Shown: in pieces, positions 4,239-5,459 of the stretch | Layout of the letters: each line of letters opens with the position of its first letter | Position numbering within the stretch: the first letter of the stretch is position 1 | Assembly (NCBI GenBank): GCA_012516015.1 | Contig: JAAYXG010000238.1 | Span: 1 to 5,459 of the forward strand | Direction: 5' to 3' | Length of the DNA: 5,459 nucleotides | DNA from: Lysobacteraceae bacterium | Lineage (GTDB): Bacteria > Pseudomonadota > Gammaproteobacteria > Steroidobacterales > Steroidobacteraceae | Program-made: the position numbers and the translations under genes | The notes under the pieces: generated by a model | What the model saw: the letters and a program-made list of their open reading frames with translations, nothing else | Databases searched by the model: none | Told to the model about the DNA's origin: nothing

Positions 4239-5459
4239 ATGCAAATGACTGCATTATTTTCCGATCGCCTGCGCGCAGCGCTCGCCGGATTGTTTCTTGC
4301 GGCCTTCCTCGCGACGCCGGCAACGGCTTTCGATTTCGACGACGTCGCCGCGCGCGCGGCGGAGCAGGCGAAGAAGCCGTATCGTCCGCTCACTCGCAAA
4401 CCGCCGCCGGAGCTTGCGGCCCTCACATATGACCAGCATCGGGACATCCGCTTTCGACCCGAGCACGCGTTGTGGCGCAAGGACGATGTGCCGTTCGAGC
4501 TCATGTTCTTCCACCTCGGCAAGTTTCAGCTCGAGCCCGTCCTCATCAATGAAGTGACGCCGCAAGGCGTACGTCACATCCGCTATCGCAGTGCCGATTT
4601 CGACTATGGCCGGAACAAGCTCTCGCCGGAGAAATGGGGCGACCTCGGCTTCGCCGGCTTTCGCGTCCACTATCCGCTCAATACCGATGAGTACAAGGAC
4701 GAGCTCGCGGTGTTCTTGGGCGCGAGCTATTTCCGCGCGCTCGGTGCCGGACAGCGGTACGGCTTGTCGGCGCGCGGTCTTGCGATCGATACCGTCGGCG
4801 GCGACGGCGAAGAGTTTCCGCGCTTCAGCGAATTCTGGGTCGTGAAGCCGGCGGCGAATGCGCAGTCGCTCAGGGTGTACGCGCTCCTCGAGTCGCCTCG
4901 TGCAAGCGGCGCGTACCAGTTCGACATTCATCCAGGCGAGGAAACCGTGATGAATGTGCGAGCGCGCGTCTATCTTCGCGACGAGGTGGCGACGTTCGGT
5001 ATGGCACCGCTCACGAGCATGTACTTCTTCGGCGAGAATCAGCCGCATCGCGTCGATTTCCGTCCCGAGGTGCACGACTCGGACGGGCTCATGGTGGCGA
5101 CCGGCGAAGGCGAGTGGATCTGGCGCCCGCTGCTCAATCCGAAGGCGCCGCTCACGACATCGTTCTCGATGCGCGAGCTGAAAGGTTTCGGCTTGATGCA
5201 GCGAGACCGACGCTTCAGCAGCTACGAGGACCCGGAGGCAAGCTACGAGCTGCGTCCGAGCGCATGGGTCGAGCCCGTCGGCTCCTGGGGCGCGGGTCGC
5301 GTCGAGCTGTTTCAATTGAGCACGCCCGACGAGACCAACGACAACATCGTCGCTTACTGGGTGCCGGAAAATCTTCCGCCGATCGGCGAGCCGCTCGATT
5401 ACGCCTATCGCATCCGATGGCAGGGCAAGGTACAGCAGCGTCCGCCGGGGGCATGGGTG
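4239..5459 (+). CDS. opgG: Glucan biosynthesis protein G, OpgG/MdoG (partial, runs off the right edge)
   Basis: The frame is open for 407 codons to the last base; E. coli OpgG has 511 residues, so about 100 should lie beyond the window. OpgG is a periplasmic protein needed for osmoregulated periplasmic glucans. It acts on the beta-1,2-glucan backbone made by the membrane glucosyltransferase OpgH, and the OpgG/OpgD family is now classed as glycoside hydrolase GH186. Residues 1-30 are a Sec-type signal peptide ending ATPATA before FDFDDVA; the lack of a twin-arginine motif favours OpgG over OpgD. Family blocks are LGFAGFRVHYP (136-146), LGASYFRALGAGQRYGLSAR (160-179), EEFPRFSEFW (191-200), GEWIWRPL (291-298), LRPSAWVEP (338-346) and DETNDNIVAYW (364-374), all closely following the E. 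coli protein. An in-frame TAA at 4206 limits the start to ATG 4239 or ATG 4245; neither has a clear Shine-Dalgarno. opgH is the expected next gene. Confidence 0.95.
   Translation, partial: MQMTALFSDRLRAALAGLFLAAFLATPATAFDFDDVAARAAEQAKKPYRPLTRKPPPELAALTYDQHRDIRFRPEHALWRKDDVPFELMFFHLGKFQLEPVLINEVTPQGVRHIRYRSADFDYGRNKLSPEKWGDLGFAGFRVHYPLNTDEYKDELAVFLGASYFRALGAGQRYGLSARGLAIDTVGGDGEEFPRFSEFWVVKPAANAQSLRVYALLESPRASGAYQFDIHPGEETVMNVRARVYLRDEVATFGMAPLTSMYFFGENQPHRVDFRPEVHDSDGLMVATGEGEWIWRPLLNPKAPLTTSFSMRELKGFGLMQRDRRFSSYEDPEASYELRPSAWVEPVGSWGAGRVELFQLSTPDETNDNIVAYWVPENLPPIGEPLDYAYRIRWQGKVQQRPPGAWV

Noticed and set aside
3630..4522. Several 100-200 codon frames across the intergenic repeats on both strands
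   Set aside because: They translate the repeats (for example LTVDG and RQPSTVN stretches) and show no domain, ribosome site or consistent codon use. They arise from stop-poor repeats.
4254..5315. A 353-codon open frame on the minus strand
   Set aside because: It is the antisense shadow of opgG, kept open by the GC-rich codon bias. The opgG reading has clear homology from end to end.

Overview
This is a GC-rich (by eye about 60%) chromosomal window with seven protein genes, one of them cut by the right edge. The mix suggests a proteobacterium: OpgG (osmoregulated periplasmic glucan synthesis) points to a Gram-negative cell, and its close match to enterobacterial OpgG makes a gammaproteobacterium the best guess. 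The family, possibly Xanthomonadales/Nevskiales-like, is only inferred. There are no tRNA, rRNA, transposase, phage or CRISPR signatures.

Layout, left to right. (1) 1-494: a small exported EF-hand protein on the minus strand (34-315), with a hairpin just past its stop, and a short divergent promoter region. (2) 495-1681: two plus-strand genes, a four-helix DoxX-family membrane protein and a bacterial Suppressor-of-fused (SUFU) domain protein. (3) 1708-2871 and upstream: a minus-strand two-gene unit that matches the TIGR02587/TIGR02588 pair, a seven-helix membrane protein and a single-pass partner with a probable periplasmic domain. The function of the pair is unknown. The membrane gene has no ordinary start codon where its conserved N-terminus demands one. 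(4) 3139-3756: a plus-strand TIGR02466-type 2-oxoglutarate/Fe(II) oxygenase that may be transcribed without a leader. (5) 3757-4238: a 482-bp gene-free stretch packed with repeats: GTTGACG heptads in both orientations, a perfect 16-bp inverted repeat with alternative folds, and a second long hairpin built on a perfect 14-bp inverted repeat. (6) 4239 to the end: opgG, 407 codons seen, open at the right edge.

The genes do not form one pathway. The clear functional units are the TIGR02587/TIGR02588 pair and opgG, whose usual partner opgH would lie beyond the window. No defence or toxin system is visible. The least explained parts are the structured repeat region 3757-4238, which could be a dispersed intergenic element or a structured opgG leader, and the uncharacterised membrane pair with its abnormal start.
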